Made by a program: the position numbers and the translations under genes
Shown: positions 51,889 through 52,584 of the stretch, in pieces
Layout of the letters: each line of letters starts with the position of its first letter
Numbering within the stretch: position 1 is the first letter of the stretch
From: Thiohalocapsa sp.
GTDB lineage: Bacteria; Pseudomonadota; Gammaproteobacteria; Chromatiales; Chromatiaceae
NCBI GenBank assembly: GCA_021736785.1
Contig: JAIPFF010000039.1
Coordinates: 1 to 52,584, forward strand
Direction: 5' to 3'
DNA: 52,584 nt
Notes under the pieces: model-generated
Told to the model about the DNA's origin: nothing
Database searches by the model: none
What the model saw: the letters and a program-made list of their open reading frames with translations, nothing else

Positions 51889-52584
51889 TCAAGTTGCGCG
51901 CCGGCCGGTGCGTGCTTCCAGCAGCGACGACAAGACCAGGCTCGCCAGGACGAAACCGAGGAACATGAAGAAGCCGGGCTGCAGCGCCGTCCCGTTGGTG
52001 GTGATGACGTCGACGTTGTCGCTGGCCCCGGCCATGCTCGAGAGCTGATTGGCGACCAGGCCGCTGAAGCCGATATAGGCCATCAGGATGGCGACCACCA
52101 GCACGTCGGCCATGGACCATTTGCCCGAGCGCAGTGCAAAGAAGTAGACCGCGCCGTTGGCGCGCAGTCCGCGCAGGTCGAAATAGTAGAGGAAGCCGGC
52201 GATCACTTTGGCCGCCGGGAACACGAGGCTGAATAATGTGATCAGCACCGCCACGACGATCATGTCCGCGGCACCCGTCTCGGTCAGCACCCCCACCACG
52301 TCGAGAATGCTCTTGCTCTGGAAGTAGAGTACCTGGTCGGTGAAGGTGATCGGCTCGCCGAGCAGTTCGAAGCGCAGCTCGGTGATGCGCGCATCGACCT
52401 CGATCATCGGTGTCCAGACACCGGCGGCGAGCAGCACCAGTGTCGCCGCCGTCAGCATGGCCATCTGCTCCGGCGGCAGCACTTGCCGGCGGGGCGCCGA
52501 CAGCGCGAACAGCAGCAGCACGGCCAGCCCGATCCAAAGGCCTTTTCGGGGCGAGCCGCGCTCGAGCTCGGCGGGCCCGGGGCC
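51889..52584 (-). CDS. PqiA-like (paraquat-inducible protein A) membrane protein, 5' end outside window
   Basis: At least 232 residues with four hydrophobic segments. MADVLVVAILMAYIGFSGLV within the FFALRSGKWSMADVLVV region is the PqiA-domain signature, and VFPAAKVIAGFLYYFDL is the other typical block. PqiA proteins are inner-membrane partners of MCE-type lipid transport systems. The frame is open to the window edge, and the in-frame GTG at 52521 need not be the start. The related pqiB (MCE) gene, if present, would lie outside this window. Confidence 0.75.
   Translation of the reverse strand, partial: GPGPAELERGSPRKGLWIGLAVLLLFALSAPRRQVLPPEQMAMLTAATLVLLAAGVWTPMIEVDARITELRFELLGEPITFTDQVLYFQSKSILDVVGVLTETGAADMIVVAVLITLFSLVFPAAKVIAGFLYYFDLRGLRANGAVYFFALRSGKWSMADVLVVAILMAYIGFSGLVANQLSSMAGASDNVDVITTNGTALQPGFFMFLGFVLASLVLSSLLEARTGRRAT

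Overview
The window is high-GC DNA (my impression, not a computed figure) from a gammaproteobacterium. The order lepA-lepB-DUF4845-rnc-era-recO-pdxJ is typical of that class. A flavocytochrome c sulfide dehydrogenase pair (fccA-fccB), a DsrE-family protein, a cysteine desulfurase and c-type cytochromes point to a sulfur-oxidising member, probably of the Chromatiales. This is inferred from gene content only. I saw no rRNA, tRNA, CRISPR array, integrase or insertion sequence. The window is chromosomal, with a housekeeping backbone and several accessory modules.

Layout. 1-322: four copies of an 82-bp tandem repeat. 446-9718: small-molecule and sulfur/arsenic genes: a SAM methyltransferase, a DsrE-like protein, a GT2 glycosyltransferase, a fatty-acid-hydroxylase-type membrane enzyme overlapping a cysteine desulfurase, a trans-sulfuration enzyme, arsM overlapping a cytochrome c'-like gene, and a metallo-beta-lactamase-fold protein that has lost its HxHxDH motif. 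9976-15646: a dolichol-kinase-like membrane protein, a SulP anion transporter and fccAB, divergent from a Crp/Fnr regulator with an FNR-type box in the shared promoter. 15832-23670: a large thioester-containing alpha-2-macroglobulin with an N-terminal PAN/Apple domain, a VTT membrane protein and a diguanylate cyclase. 23947-30480: the translation and RNA-processing cluster lepA to pdxJ. 30822-34649: gpmI, a 51-codon membrane peptide gene, a GlgC homologue lacking its catalytic residues, and an endonuclease-III-like glycosylase. 34927-40474: a peptide ABC transporter whose second permease is fused to an ATPase. 40553-47287: a sulfatase region. 47584-52584: DUF2237, VanZ-like, an AstE-like deacylase with a GCS2 amidoligase, murU and a PqiA-like protein cut by the window end.

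The best candidate for an undescribed system is 40553-47287. A GAF/AAA+/Fis sigma-54 activator and a bile-acid-symporter-family transporter face a STAS protein, a formylglycine-type sulfatase, a HAD-family periplasmic protein and an outer-membrane barrel. The intergenic region holds a close match to a -24/-12 sigma-54 promoter reading toward the STAS-sulfatase genes. Three GACGA-N4-TCGTC-type dyads sit about 125-178 bp upstream of its predicted start, where enhancer-binding proteins usually act. This suggests an inducible periplasmic sulfate-ester uptake and hydrolysis module; the substrate cannot be read from sequence.

Starts are often GTG or TTG and many genes overlap by 4 bp (ATGA/GTGA), so several operons are probably translationally coupled. 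Long antisense open frames are common because of the GC content and were left out.
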